Shown here in pieces: positions 1-12,509 of a DNA stretch of 64,000 nucleotides. The notes under the pieces were generated by a model. It was given only the letters and a program-made list of their open reading frames with translations, was not told the DNA's origin and made no database searches. The position numbers and the translations under genes were made by a program. Position 1 is the stretch's first letter; each line of letters starts with the position of its first letter. Origin of the DNA: Umbilicaria muhlenbergii (Eukaryota > Ascomycota > Lecanoromycetes > Umbilicariales > Umbilicariaceae); assembly GCA_000611775.1 (NCBI GenBank), contig KK106985.1, positions 2,580,527 to 2,644,526 on the forward strand. The letters run 5' to 3'.

Positions 1-476
1 TTAAAGTGTCTCAGTATTAATGTTTATGTCAATTGATTCTTCAGTTCCTTGAAGGCTTGAAGGCATTATTTAATTTATATATTAAAAAATATGTTTTTGC
101 CTGTCAGTCTGATTAAAGGCTTTGCAATTTTAGAATATTCCTTTATGAATCATCAGTAAAAGTTACAAAAATCTAAGAATGTCTGCAGTTGTTTTAAGTT
201 GATCAGTATCTTTTAAATCTTAATGACTGTGATCTTTTCAAGATTCACTCAGATGTCATGACATTTTATGATTAATTTTAAATATTAAGTTTCAGTCTTG
301 TGAAATTTATACTTCTTGATTTCAGTCTGTAAATTCACCTTTCTCAGTCATTCTAAAACAGTTCAAACATGAGTTTAATGTTCAGATAAAGACTCTGAAT
401 AGATCAAGATATCATTCAAATATGCTGTACAGTATGTGTTCAATAAATCAAATAATACATCATTAATAAAGTGCTG
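1..476 (-). pseudogene. Ty3/gypsy reverse transcriptase, second half (gypsy-0, part 2)
   Basis: On the minus strand this reads as the C-terminal half of a gypsy reverse transcriptase. It opens with QHFINDVL, followed by the catalytic palm motif in mutated form ([10 protein letters not shown], normally YLDDILIYS), and ends in the connection region with LDFCNFY..FIKEYSKIAKPLIRLTGK. Several Arg codons now read TGA or TAA. The first half of the same RT, ending in SATF, lies 22.9 kb away at about 23,390, so a large insertion split this one element. RNase H and integrase should lie left of the window. Family assignment is firm from motif order. The element is dead. Confidence 0.85.
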
Positions 477-699
477 ACATCCGCAAAGTGGCAGCCCGCT
501 CAGATATTTTCACTTAAAGAGATACAGTTTTAGCGCTTATATTCTAAATCTGAGCACTCATTTAGCAACTTGTTGTTGCCATGAGCGCACATTCATCACA
601 TATACATAATTAATATTTCCCTCAGCCAGTCATCCTGCTCATCATTGATTTATGCTAGGTTACTTATTTTACATTTAAAAGCTCTGATCAACATCTCTC

Positions 700-3400
700 T
701 TCCTCAACAAAGTCAGCTCCTGAATGACTTGCTTCTGCTCTTTATTCCTCATATTCTTCTGATAAAGGATTATCCTCTTCATTCTCTTTCATCAAGACAT
801 TCAGTTTTCTAACCTCTTCTCAGTCATCTTCAATGATGAAACCTGAGTAATCATGCCTGTCAAGAGCTTTCTTTCATGCATTCATAAATCACGCCTTGTT
901 GAACCTAGACTTGCTTTCATCCTCAAGATGAGCACTGAGGTTGACGGTGAACTCATTGATGAAGTCAACCAGGTCTGCCTGGATTTGCTTTGAAAAGGTA
1001 ATGATGTTGAGGAGGTCTCAGTCATCATCATAAGCCTGCTGAAGTGCTTCATTGATCATGAGCATCTGATGCATGATCTTTTTCAACTTGTTTTTCATCT
1101 GTGTCACCTCTTCACTCACTACCTTCCTGATTGCCTTCTTCTCCGTCGCGTCATGATTTTTAAGTGTATTACTTGAAGATTGTCCTTCTGACCTGATGCT
1201 CATGCTCAACAGTCTCAGCTTCATCTCTGAGGGTTGATCTACCCTCATCAAGCTCAGTAATGCTGGTTCTCACATGATCAGTCATGAGGTCTTCAGTTGA
1301 GCAGGCTTTTCAGTCAGCAGTGAGAGCTTCATGAGCTGTACAGGTCTTAGGTGCTTACCTGATCTTAAAAACCTCATGATGATGACTGTGTAATCAAATC
1401 TAGAGTCTCCTTGAATGAATGACCTCTCACTCAAACTTCACTCACTTGCTTTTCACTTCTTTACCTTCTTTTTCATGTCTTTCTTCAATATCACTGAATC
1501 CCCTTTCCTTGCCCCTGCCTCACTGATGAACTCATATTGGCCTCATCAGACCTGATTGTATCATTCAGCCCCTCAGTTTTCTTCATCAGACTGAACTTTG
1601 AGCTTGATGGCTGAGCTCAGACTGTATCATATGACCCTAGGAGCTTCATTTGCATCAAAGTCTGCCTTGTATTGAGTCACTCAATTATTGATAATGAGCT
1701 GTTTCATCACCTGTTGCATCAGGTGATCAGTGAGCCTCACATTCACTGATGAAGCTGTGTTTATGTCTTTCACGTCATATGAACTTCAATTGAACTCATG
1801 ATAGTAGACTGATCAGTCTGCAAAGTTCATGTTGATCAGAGCTTTCTTGCAACTCATGATGATGTTTCTTCTGACTGATCCTCCCTCCTTGTATACCTTC
1901 AGAACATGAGGTGAGCTTGAGATCTTGATCTCATCTTTCTGATTGCTTTCTTTGATGATTGTTTTCACTCTCTTCAGTTCAGGAACCTCAGTTGACACAG
2001 GATTAAGATGATCATCCTTCTTCAACATCTTAAGTTTCACTGAATTAAACTGAAGACCTGGCCTCAACCTTGCTTCTCTTGAGGTGCAGGTAGGCTCTGA
2101 GGTAGAAGCTCACTTTATGATGTCAGTCAGCTGAGATGCCGTGAGATGAATGATGTCTGATGTTACATCATGAGGTGTATGAGGGCTTATGAGCTGTGGT
2201 GAGAGGATTCTTGATCAGGTTTCAGGCTTTGAACGTGTCTGAGCAGGTGAGTGATTGTTGATGATAAAGCCTGATGCACTGAGTTTCATTCTCAATGAGG
2301 TCATGTGTAATGCAGGCTTGATGAAGTTAAACTCATCTTTCCTTAATGCTGATGAAGTCAACGCAAGGTATTCCTTGATTAATGAGGGCTGATTGAGTAT
2401 GAGTAATGACCATGGTTCTTTTGACGTGGAATGGCTCATCAGGTGAAATGTATCAACTAGGCTGTCAAACCTGACTGACTGAGCTGAGTGAGGCAGGTGA
2501 TCTCATGACAGAGGTGATATAATCAGCTCAGCATGATCTGATGTTTCACTCACTGAGTGAGGTGAATTGAAATGTAACAGAGGGCATTGAGTGAGTGAGC
2601 TGTCATGAGGTGAGTTTTGACATGTGAGCTCAAACTGTCTTTTCTGATGAGCCACTATTTGCAAAAACTGGTAACCGGAGGTTAATGAGTGAGGTTGAAC
2701 AGCAGATGAAGCTGAGTCATTTGTCAAGGTTGATCTTGATAAGGTAGCTGTGTGCATGATATCAGAATTGACCTGACTTTGAGTAGTCTCACCTTGACTG
2801 ATTGTATTCACTCTCTTCACAGTGACATCCTGATCCTTGAGCTCATCTGAATCCTCTCTTTGAGATTCAGTAGCTGATTTCTCACTGCTGTTCTCTTCAT
2901 CACTTCTGTCTGCCAGCTCTTTAGCCTCTTCATTCACTGTCATGTTTTTAAATGCTTCAGTGAGTTTGATGAGATCAGGTTCTGAGTTCAGCTCTCTCTT
3001 TCACTTATCATATAAAGCTTTAACTGCCCTGAATTTAAAATCATAATCAGTCACGCCTCCTCACGTGACTGCTGAGACTGATTTGAAAGATCTGAAAAGG
3101 TCATCACTCCTCACTCAGTAGATATTCAGATCATGCACCTCAGACAGCCTGACCCTCAGATCTGATGAAATCTGATGCTGAATGCACTCCTTCTCAGCGT
3201 CACTCAGGAAGTGATATAGGTCGTAGAGTAGCAGTTGATATGATGACACAAGAGGAATTATTCAGTTGCCTCAGTAGTCCTTTATCATTTGAAGGATTTC
3301 ACGCTCAGTTGCATGTGCATACTTCAGCTTTTCAGCTCTCACTGCATCATAGAGTGTGCTTAGATCAGGCAGGTCATTCAAGATCTCACTCTTCATGAAG
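700..3400 (-). pseudogene. Mutated coding relic, charged and coiled-coil rich, unidentified
   Basis: Minus-strand reading gives long open stretches interrupted mainly by TGA. From the 5' side, a segment with FRAVKALYDK..RELNSEPDLIKLTEAF runs into an acidic Ser/Glu-rich stretch (2,503-2,943). A Lys-rich section follows (1,813-2,067), then a probable coiled coil with KNKLKKIMHQMLMINEALQQ (around 1,018-1,251), and an acidic tail near 700-900. The open stretches and the TGA-at-Trp/Arg pattern suggest one protein-coding gene of the inserted block that later decayed. I recognise no family. It could be two neighbouring genes. A palindrome array lies farther upstream at 4,258-4,308. Confidence 0.35.
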
Positions 3401-3904
3401 AGTCCTCTGAGGTTTAAGCTCATGTTGTATGACTCTGATGTCATATCCTTCTCACGGGTGTTGAGTATTGTGGATTAATGATAATATTCATGCGCATGCA
3501 AACAAAGTGACTTAATAAGCTTGAAATGAGGTTTCATCACCTGGGCAGGAAGTTGAATTTAATGAACTTGTGTGACATGAGGTCAGACTGATCAGTATAA
3601 CATCACTCACACTGATGTAAAGTGACAGTGAGGGGTTTTGTCTCATTCAATAATTACACTCTGATCACAAAGTCCTCTATGTCCACTGACAGTATAAATG
3701 ATGTAGAGGAGAAGGGGTCTCAGATTCATCTGTTAAATTCACTCAGCAGCTCTGAGTGCTTCTGAGGTTGAATGAAAGGTTATGAAGGAGTTTCATGCAT
3801 CTGACTGATAAATGTTATGTCTCACTCCTGCTCATTTGAGGACTTCATCTTTCACTGTAGATTTTAAAGTGACTGCCAGATGATGAGCTATTGCTACAAT
3901 GTAT

Positions 3905-4215
3905 CATCATGATGAGAGTGTTGCTGAGAGAAGCAGAAGGTGATGTCATGAAGATTAAAGAGAGTGTTCAATGAAGAGGATAATGAGGGGCAAGGAGAGT
4001 GTTGATGAAGTGAGTTGTGAGATGATGCAGCACTGCTGATGATAACAGATTGATGAATGAGTCATGATGAAAGTGTTGATGAGAGTAGCAGAAGGTGATG
4101 TCGTGAAGGTTAAAAAAAGTGTTCAATGAAGAGGGTAGTGAGGGGCAAGGAGAGTGTTGATGCAGTGAGTCATGAGGAGATGTGATGCTGCTGATGATAA
4201 CAAATTAATGAATGA
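3905..4215. repeat. Tandem duplication, two copies of about 155 bp
   Basis: The segment with GAGAGTGTTGCTGAGAG followed by AAGCAGAAGGTGATGTC at 3,911 recurs at 4,066 with a few transitions. Both copies contain GGGGCAAGGAGAGTGTTGATG. It lies just before the palindrome array at 4,258. Differences between copies are mostly G/A or C/T, so the duplication predates at least part of the mutation process. Confidence 0.75.
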
Positions 4216-4257
4216 TGAAAAATATCTGAACCACTGTTCTGCAACATTTGTAAGCAT

Positions 4258-4308
4258 GTTCAATGAATGATAGATGTGTTCATTGAATCAAACTCACATT
4301 CATTGAAC
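4258..4308. repeat. Phased palindrome array A (3 x GTTCAWTGAAC-like)
   Basis: Three 11-bp near-palindromes at 4,258, 4,278 and 4,298, exactly 20 bp apart: GTTCAATGAAT, GTTCATTGAAT, ATTCATTGAAC. The spacers are unrelated. The array belongs to a set of eight such arrays in the window and lies between two coding relics. Confidence 0.7.
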
Positions 4309-4827
4309 TGAATGAAAAGAACACATCAAGGGTGTGTGCTTTCTTCACAATTTTGATCATGACATGTTATCTTGATTGAGGTTCTGCTACATTAGTATAT
4401 GCTATCTGTTGAAACCGTGCAGGCAAGGAAAGCTGTAATGTCATTGAAAGAGATTTAAAGAGTTGAAGTGTCTCTCAACTCACAGATATCTGCATTGCAC
4501 ATCAATGAAGAAAGAGACTGATCATCATTCTGCAGAAACCCTGAGTTTCTACCTTATCCTTTGTGCATTTCACCCTATAGTGGTATAGTGAAGGCTCAAC
4601 ATATCAGAATGACTGTATCATCAATCTAGATACATTTGTGTAACCCTGACTATCAACTCTGAAGATACTTGCATCATGACAGTGAGACACCTGTATAATG
4701 TGAATGAGATCAGAAGGGTGATGTCAGTTTTCAAGCATCATGAAGACTTCTTTTGTTAACTTTAAGCTCAAGATGTTTCATGAGAAGGTGATCAATTTTA
4801 GCAAGTATTCATTACAACTCTGCAGCT

Positions 4828-5205
4828 GATGATGTTCCTGATACTTCTTGCATGCTGAGAAGAGACTGATGACTCAGGTGAAGCTCATATCATTTCAACT
4901 CTTAATGTTGTCAGGCTGCATTCACGTGCATGACAACCTGTAATCTCAAGTGAAGACTGATGACCTGAGCATTAATAATAAGACATAAGAGGCAACACCT
5001 GCATCTCATCAGCTTCATGTTGATGAATTTGTGACTGTGTCTTGAAGACAGAGGAGTTCAAACTGTAGCAATGACATGATGTAGTCAGGTCAGGAAGTCT
5101 GTTCAGAATATTTCTTAAAATGATGATTAATGACAGGTGCTCAACAACATACATTGAGTATACAAGCTTGCTGATGAGAGAACTTGATGAAAGGCTGTGC
5201 ATATT
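4828..5205. repeat. Dispersed repeat, copy 1 (partner at 13,432-13,812)
   Basis: About 380 bp shared in direct orientation with 13,432-13,812. Long matching blocks include CTGTAATCTCAAGTGAAGAC and GACATGATGTAGTCAGGTCA. Most differences are transitions. On the minus strand both copies keep a similar open stretch with LTTSCH.YSLN.. and EADEMQVLP, so the repeat may once have been coding. The function is not recognised. Confidence 0.75.
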
Positions 5206-5911
5206 TCTTTCAATACCTGAACAACAATGAAAACTTTGCTAAGAATCAGTCATATATCTCCTGTGTAGCAATTATCAACTGAGGATTGAAGTTTTAATTA
5301 AGGCCTCCTTTCAAGCCTTCTGCAGCGTGGACAAGCTTCTCTCAGTTTTCAAAGTTATCAGGATCCTCAAGCTAGACATCATGTTAACAAGACTGTATCA
5401 GCGTGAACAGCACATATGTTATCAGACATATCACTTCAGTGTTAAGCTTCTTAAGTTCCGTGTTCTCCTCCTCTGTACCACCAAAGCTGTAATCACTTAT
5501 CACACAGAAAATCAGCACAGTGCTGTGTGAGAAGTAAATTACTGAGTAGTGAAGATGTCTGTCTAATGATGAGAAGTTATGATGCTGTAACATGAGTTGC
5601 TAGTTCAGTTTTCTAGGCTCAGGGTGAGGCTGAGAAAGGTGTAGAAATTCCTTGCCTTGCTCATCTACAACATTTTAAGTGGTGAGTTCAGGCAGGTGAG
5701 CAAGATGAGGAACATCACTGATTGATTCATTTACACCTGATCTTTACAGCGTCTCAATCACATGAGTATAGAGTATATGTTCTGAGATGAGAGTGCCATG
5801 ATCTTATCAGTTCTTTTAACTTGACAAATGCATCATTTTTAATCATCTTGCCTGAGGCCCTCCTGAAGGTCATGTTTTAAATGATAATACTACATGTGCT
5901 TATGATCACTG
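5206..5911. other. AT-rich mobile-DNA remains without recognisable gene
   Basis: Sequence with the same TCA/TGA-rich composition as its surroundings, between the dispersed repeat and the PRP28-like relic. Short open frames on both strands show no family motif, and I see nothing I can support here. Confidence 0.4.
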
Positions 5912-6830
5912 TCAGCCTCTCTTGTCAGTGAAGCTGCTGTTATCCTTGATCTTCTTCTGCCTGCTGTCTTTCTGTGATTTCTGTTGCACTGCCTCATGTT
6001 TCTGAAGCTCCTCAGGAACCCTTGAGATCAACAACTTCATCAGCATTTGCTTAAGATCATACTTAGAGACCAAGTCAGTAAAATGCTCAAAAGTCATCAG
6101 TCACTGATAGATAAATCTTACATAATGTCAGCATCCTCATTGTCAAGAAACATAATAACAACATCACTCTTATCAGCATGACCTGTATGATCAATTCAAT
6201 GCATGTAGCTCTCAATGTTCATTGTCATGTTGAAATTAATCACAAGACTGATGTCTTGCACATTAATACCTCTACTGGTGAGATCTGTAGCAATCAGAAC
6301 ATCAGTAATGCTGTTGTGTACAAATGTCAGCACAGCCTCTCTCTGCTCTTGTGTTTTATTATCATGAAGAGTGACTGATGAAAAGCTCATATGCTTTATG
6401 TCTTTAGCAACAGCATCACAGTTTCATTTGATATTAACAAAGATGATGATTGAAGATGTGAATTCCCTTGAAGATAATATCTTCAAAAGCTGTTTCTTCC
6501 TCTTATCTTCTTCATTGATGAATTCAATGCGCTGTTTAATCATTTTCACAGCCTCACTCATGTTACTTATAATAATGATAGCAGGCCTGCATAGATATTT
6601 TCTGATGATGTGCTCAACAGCTGAGGGCATAGTGACTGTGTACATCATTGTTTGTTTATAATGATCTTTGCCACTCAAGTGCTGACTCATCATAATGGCA
6701 TCCTCAGCCTCTTCTGAGTCCGGCTTCATGTTTGCAACAGGCAGGGTGTTCAGAATCTTATTAACTGATTTTTTAAAACTGAGGTCCTTCATGTTCTGCT
6801 CTTGAGGCTGATCAACTTTGAAGCATTTGC
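5912..6830 (-). pseudogene. Mutated C-terminal half of a PRP28-type DEAD-box helicase
   Basis: Minus-strand translation follows the C-terminal half of the spliceosomal DEAD-box helicase Prp28 (DDX23) almost codon by codon. It starts near VNKILNTLPVANMKPDSEEA and continues QTMMYTVTMPSAVEHI, GEAV-like and FI.EEDKRKKQLLKILSS, then motif IV (IIIFVNI), the SSVTLHD.KTQEQREA block, motif V (ATDLTSRGINVQDISLVINF) and a ruined motif VI (HRIDHTGH for HRIGRTGR). It ends with DLKQMLMKLLISRVPEEL and KHEA.QQK. Gly-to-Asp, Arg-to-His and Arg-to-stop changes fit C-to-T mutation on either strand. No intron is visible, and the N-terminal half, including the Walker A region, is absent. Known Prp28 acts in 5' splice-site exchange from U1 to U6. 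This copy is dead and was probably captured or duplicated from the host. Confidence 0.8.
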
Positions 6831-6954
6831 TGCCGCAAGATGAAGGTGTGGTATGAGTGTAAAGTTTATGATTATTCAAGCATATGTTTTCTTCACTGTA
6901 GTGGAGTCCTGAGCAGATGTCATAATGATAAATGCTTGCTGTGTTGTCTCCTCA

Positions 6955-7610
6955 GTCTTGAAGTAGTAGTCTGAATGACATCATTTGTCTCATCATCCCT
7001 GCTTGTTGAATCCACATAGCTGCTGCTACAGAGGCGTCACTTTTTCCTTGATGTTGAAGCCTCACAATCAAGGTCATCAAGGTTCATGAATCTCATATCT
7101 TTCTGTGCAAACAGCGCTTGCAACTCTACTGTTGCTGATCATGAGCGCTTCAGACTCTGTTGATTCACAACTTGAATGATGTTGGCTGACTGCTTGCAAG
7201 TATTAGAGTCAGCCTCACATTGAGCCTGAGTAGTGCAACATGATGACACTGTTTCTTGACTACATGATGACGCCGTTTCTTGAGAAGTAGTAGTCTGAAT
7301 GACATCATTCATCTCATCATTCCTGCTTGTTGAATTCACATAGCTGCTGTTACAGAGGCGTCACTTTTTCCTTGGTGTTGAAGCCTCACAATCAAGGTCA
7401 TTAAGGTTCATGAATCTCATATCTTTCTGTGCAAACAGCACTTGCAACTCTACTGTTGCTGATCATGAGCACTTCAAACTCTGTTGATTCACAACTTGAA
7501 TGATGTTGGCTGACTGTTTGCAAGTATTAAAGTCAGCCTCACATTGAGCTTGAGTAATGCAACATGATGACACTGTTTCTTGACTACATGATGACATCAT
7601 TTCTTGACTA
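6955..7610. repeat. Tandem duplication, two copies of about 323 bp
   Basis: The segment containing CTGAATGACATCAT at 6,971 recurs at 7,294, and GATCATGAGCGCTTCAGACT near 7,137 recurs as GATCATGAGCACTTCAAACT at 7,461. The copies differ mainly by transitions, so the doubling came before the mutations. Minus-strand reading gives a Ser/Thr/Gln-rich, Cys-containing open stretch (7,139-7,339). This sits just upstream of the PRP28-like fragment and may have been the 5' part of the same transcript. Confidence 0.8.
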
Positions 7611-8273
7611 CTGTATCTGTGAGAGGATACCTCCAGCGTAGCAATATTCAGTGTGAGGCTGATGATGCCAGTGATGATTTGTTGATTTCAATCATGATGA
7701 TCTCATGCAACTGCCTCTTCACAATATGATAAGTGATCTTCACTCATGGCTTTCATACACCTGGATCTCAACTCATAAGACTTCAAGGTAACTGTTTCAT
7801 TTCATTCAGAGTGAGTTGACTGCATGTAATTCAGCCTTCACTCTTGTCTTGTCATAAATTCTTGAAATTGAGCCTGAACAACATAGAAATTGTGACTCAG
7901 CTTGTCAAAGTTTATAATAGTGACTGCCTGCTCTGCTTGAACATGATTCATATCATCATGCAGTTTCTCCTCTTGTACTCTTCTTTCTTGTTTAAGATTC
8001 TTCCTTCAACTCAGATACTGCAATCATCTCTGTGTTTCTGAATCTTGCTTGAGTAGTGACTTCATATCACACATCAACCAACCTCATTTCAAATCACACT
8101 GGTAATATCAAGGTGGAAGTGCGGCTGTAGTAGTATGTAGGGCAGTTGTGATAAATGATTGATAGATGTGATGAGACTACTAATTCAATTGAGTGAGCAG
8201 ACAGTGAGTAAGTGAGATAAAGCTTTGCTGACAAGTATCTTAATTACATGCATCCGTGCAATTGAAGTTCTGT

Positions 8274-8327
8274 GTTCATTGAACCACATTTTGTGTTCAT
8301 TGAATCACGGTTTCATGTTCAATGAAC
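8274..8327. repeat. Phased palindrome array B (3 units)
   Basis: Units at 8,274 (GTTCATTGAAC, perfect), 8,295 (GTTCATTGAAT) and 8,317 (GTTCAATGAAC, perfect), spaced 21 and 22 bp. The flanks keep rare CpGs (CCGGGTACCGCC), so this spot is less mutated than its surroundings. It lies between minus-strand relics, upstream of the PRP28-like copy. Confidence 0.75.
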
Positions 8328-8599
8328 CGGGTACCGCCCCTGTTTGTTGACGTGTTATGATATGTGAGGGGTCTCAAAATTAACGCTTCTAAGTTACAGT
8401 AATTTAGAAAGAGCTCAGTCTGTATACCTGATGCTATGTTTCACATATGTGAAAGAGCACATCACTGGCTTTGTTATTAAGTGCTGATACTTCATGATGC
8501 AATTATAGGGAACAATTCCTAATCTTGAGTGTATGCTTGCATTGTGAATTATGATATGTTATCTGACTGCTCAAGACAATGCTTTAACACCCTCATATG

Positions 8600-11500
8600 A
8601 TATTCATCTGCCTCAGCCCTTCTGATAGCTTATCTTCTGATGCAATGACTTGTAATTCATCATTGACGTCATCCTGCAAGCCCTGTTGAAACACATCTTC
8701 AGTCATCATCTTTGTGTTAAGGGTTAAGTTCATTAATCACATCTGATGATGCTGATGATCATATATGGCCCTCTCTATGTCTGACACTTGACACTGAATT
8801 GCATATGTCAGTGTTGATCACTTCTGCTCAATTCAGTTGACTCATTTCTTCACTTGTTGTTGATCACATTTCATTCATTCAGGTTCAAACTGAACCTGTA
8901 TTCAAGCCTTGTGCAGTGTATAATCTACATCAATAAGTTTCATCATCAACATAATGTAAGTCAGCAGTCTTTCTTTTAAATGAGCTGTCAACGTCATGAG
9001 CTCCTCCTGAAAGAGGTTCATGATCTTCATTACCTTAGTCTTGAAGAGGTTTTCATGCATTAATGCCGGCTGTCCTTCAATAACATTGCAGAGGAACTGC
9101 TTCATGATCAGCTGTCAGCACAATAATCAAGATCTTCATCATCAACACTGTTTCATCAGCAGAGAAGAGTTAGCTGGTTCACAAAGATGAACTTACTCAG
9201 TATAAAATTAAAGCGCTGACAGCTGTTTCATCAGCAGAGAAGAGTTAGCTGGTTCACAAAGATGAACTTACTCAGTATAAAATTAAAGCGCTGACAGGGG
9301 ACATGCAGCAGAATATTACTTTTTCACCTGTGTCTCATTCTTCTGTGATGAGGTGATGTATAGCTGCAGCCTTTGAGGAGTTCTTCTTGTCCTCAATTGT
9401 CATCATCAGTGCTTCATAAGGAGAGTTTGCTGAACTCTGCAGCTCATATAATTGATTTAATATCATTTTTGCTCACCTGTTGTCCTGAATCTCCTCAGCA
9501 GTTCAATTCAAGTCTTTCATGATGAGATGCACCCTCAACAAGAGTCAGAAACTTAGAATTCTCATCTTCTGTACTCATCTGATTCATTGTCTCACATTTA
9601 TTTTCAGAGGGTCCCTCTTGAAGTCTTGAGTCACCTCTCATTTCATCACTGCAACTCAGTGCTCCTTCATCATCTTTGAAGAAGCTGTTATCACTGATCT
9701 GTTGATCATTTCATGAAACTGCTCTGGTAGGCCACAGCTGATAACAACATGCATGTTTGAGATATGTTCAGTAAGTGAGTTACTGAAAAATTTAAACATC
9801 TCTGCTGATCTCTTTAGTCATAAGGTTGAAATCACCTTTTAAATGTTGACTATGTATTCTGATGCAGTGAGTCAGCCTCCCTTATCACTGCCTTCAATGA
9901 TGTGTTGATGCTCCTTTCCTAGCGCTACAAGTGCCTGAGTTGTACACATGTGAAGGTTCATGTGATGAGCCTGTTTTTCTTTTCACACAGACATCAAGAT
10001 TTTCATCATTCATGATTCATCCTGTAACATTCCTGCTCAATGTGTCATCTGAGCAGAGGATTGCTTGAATGATGTCCTCATCAGGAATCACTTACGTGGG
10101 ATGAGACTCTGTCTCAATGCCAGGATGAGCCTTACAGCAAATGAACTTGCTGAGTACTGAGTATGCGCTTCATTGATGATGACTCAGCCTCAGCATAGCT
10201 GTCATTCTACTCATCATTGTGAAGGCTGTTTGCTTCTGGGTGTTGACCTTGCAGAAGTAAACCAATGTTCAAGTTTCTTCATGACATGCTCAGGATAACT
10301 CCCTGAGATGATGACACAAATCAGCTTTGATTATTTAAAGACAATTCATTTTGAGTCCTTCAGTTTTGTTGCATCAAGGAGTTGAGGAATAATCAGAGGA
10401 TGATTCATCTCTGAAAGAGCTGATGTGATCTTGTTGAGTTTTGAATCCTCATAGGCGTGTCAGATCTGCCACTCAAAATGAGAATCTTGTAGGTTCAGAT
10501 GTATCACACACATATTCATTCACTGCAGCATCAGGGCAGCAGGCATCAGAATGAGGTTCAGTCTCTTAATGAGAATCATCTGACTGACTGAGCTTGCATT
10601 CATGCAAGAGCATTTGATCCCGTAGGCATTCCTGAATGAATAAATAAATTCAAGTTGTTGCAGCACCTCCTTCATGCCTCATGTGAGGTGTAAATCAGTT
10701 CATTTCTCCTTTCAGGCAGACTTGACGCTGTGATGAGTAATCTTCAGGATTCACATTAACGTGATCAAGGTTAATTGCTCAACAGTTTATCACTTAGTTA
10801 GTGACATGAGTGCAGTGTGTACTGAATTGTTGCAAATCTTGCTGAGTCTCATGTCATCTGTGTTTCAACCCCCCCCCTGTCAACATTTCATCTCCGTCAT
10901 GATGAATACCCCAAATGCTTGATATGAGTACACGGGGGATTTCAACTCAGTGATTTTAATCTTGTCATTGTCAGTCACCTTGAGAGGGTTGTGACAGAAT
11001 AGGTGAGCACAGTCTTTTCAGCACTCTTGAGATAAATGTTCAGTCATGATAAAGTCAATATTCTTATACATTCTATGGGTTTATATTAGTTAGTGAGTTA
11101 ACTTGTCACATGAACTGACACTTACTCTTCAGCATTGAGAAGTTTCTCATCCTCCCTCATATTGATGTCTTGATCATCATTTGTGTCCACATCTTCCTGC
11201 CTCCCTGTATTGTTGATCTCAATACTCTCAATCATAAACTTCAGCTCATGACTTTTGACCCCTCACACATTCTCAGTGACTTTTATCCCTTTCTCAGCAC
11301 TCTCATTCTGACTGGCACTTACAACATCCTCATTGAAACTTTCTTCATCAGTTGAAATAGTTTTCACTTGATGCAGCCTTCTTCACCTGCTTTCTTGTTG
11401 ACTACTTCCTTGACCAATATTGTGTCCGCTCAGTGATCACTTCAACAGCAGTTTAGGAGGAGAGGGCTCTTGAGAAGTCTGAAGAGAGTTTATAAACAGA

Positions 11501-12360
11501 GTCAGCAATCATATCATTCACTCCTCAGGAGGATCAAGCTTATCATGAAAGATCAGTGATGAATGAATGCTAAACACGGCAGCTGATAAGCCTCTGACTC
11601 ATGCATCACTGATGGCTGCTTTGAGAAGTCTGGCGCTGTTGACACTCACAATATGATCAGTGAAGGAGTACTCAATTCAGTGTGTAATAATGTACTCAAG
11701 ATCAATCATCAGGACAGTTGATCACAACTTGAAATCAACCTGTGAAAGAGGTGTTCAATCAGGGGCCAGATTGTTCAAGATGATATCATTAACACTGACA
11801 TGAGAAATAGTGAAGGGTTTTCCCTCATCTAACAGTTGCGCTGTGATCTCAAAATCTTTCATGTTCACTGAAACTGCTGATGATGTTGAGGAGAAAGGGG
11901 TTTCAGATCAGTATGCATCAAATTCACTCAGCAGCTTAAGGGGCATTTTAGATTTGACTGAAGATTGTGAAGTGAGTTGATGCATCTTATTAGCAGACGC
12001 TCTGTCACTCTCCTGCCTCTTTCAGTACTTCATCTTGCATCATTGATTGTACAGCGCTCATCTGATGATGAATTTGAGCATGATGAAGATGAAATTATCA
12101 GAGTATTGAGTTCAGATATCATGGTGAAGTTCAGTCAGGATCACAATCATTGGTTTCAGCATTTGCTGATCAGATGCACTCTTCAATCCCTTCTGCTTCA
12201 GGTGATTCTTGATCATGTACTTCTTGATTGCGCTGTCAATCTCTTTCATATGATCATTCATGAGTCAAGGGATCATCTTCCTGACCTTCATCAGGTTTTT
12301 GTACTCTGAAATTTCTTCATTGACCTGATCCTTGCTATGTAATAGAGTCATGGCTCTCTT
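8600..12360 (-). pseudogene. Long mutated coding region, unidentified protein(s)
   Basis: For over 3.5 kb the minus strand keeps protein-like reading interrupted mainly by TGA. It begins with a Lys-rich stretch (KNLMKVRKMIP, then HMKEIDSAIKKYMI) near 12,250-12,330. It passes SEFDAY.SETPFSSTSSAVSV near 11,900 and ALVALGKEHQHIIEGSDKGG near 9,890, and ends with MHENLFKTKVMKIMNLFQEE near 9,030. The block at 11,870-11,950 resembles 3,620-3,770, so two related genes may lie in the insertion. I could not match any helicase, transposase or recombinase signature. Gln codons are largely intact. It may be one very long gene or two. Confidence 0.35.
9148..9297. repeat. Perfect tandem duplication, 2 x 75 bp
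   Basis: Positions 9,148-9,222 and 9,223-9,297 read identically (starts CTGTTTCATCAGCAGAGAAG, ends AAAGCGCTGACAG). Identity inside a heavily mutated block implies that the copy arose after mutation ceased, or is an assembly artefact. Confidence 0.9.
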
Positions 12361-12439
12361 TGAATTCTCAGCTGACATATTAGGGTTAAAGGTGAGGTAA
12401 GAGGTGAGGTGAGGTGAGGTGATGTGTTTATCAAGCTTA

Positions 12440-12507
12440 ATTCATTGAACTGTGTGATGTTTAATAAACCTTGTGACGTTCAGTGAACTATGATCCATTC
12501 AATGCAT
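12440..12507. repeat. Phased palindrome array G (4 units, 19-bp spacing)
   Basis: Units at 12,440 (ATTCATTGAAC), 12,459 (GTTTAATAAAC), 12,478 (GTTCAGTGAAC) and 12,497 (ATTCAATGCAT), each 19 bp apart. It is followed by a purine-rich minisatellite. It lies immediately upstream of the long minus-strand coding relic, where a promoter would be expected. Confidence 0.6.
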
Positions 12508-12509
12508 AA

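Noticed and set aside
6178-6661. Plus-strand open frames over the PRP28-like relic
   Set aside because: The minus strand carries the clear helicase motifs; the plus frames are shadows.
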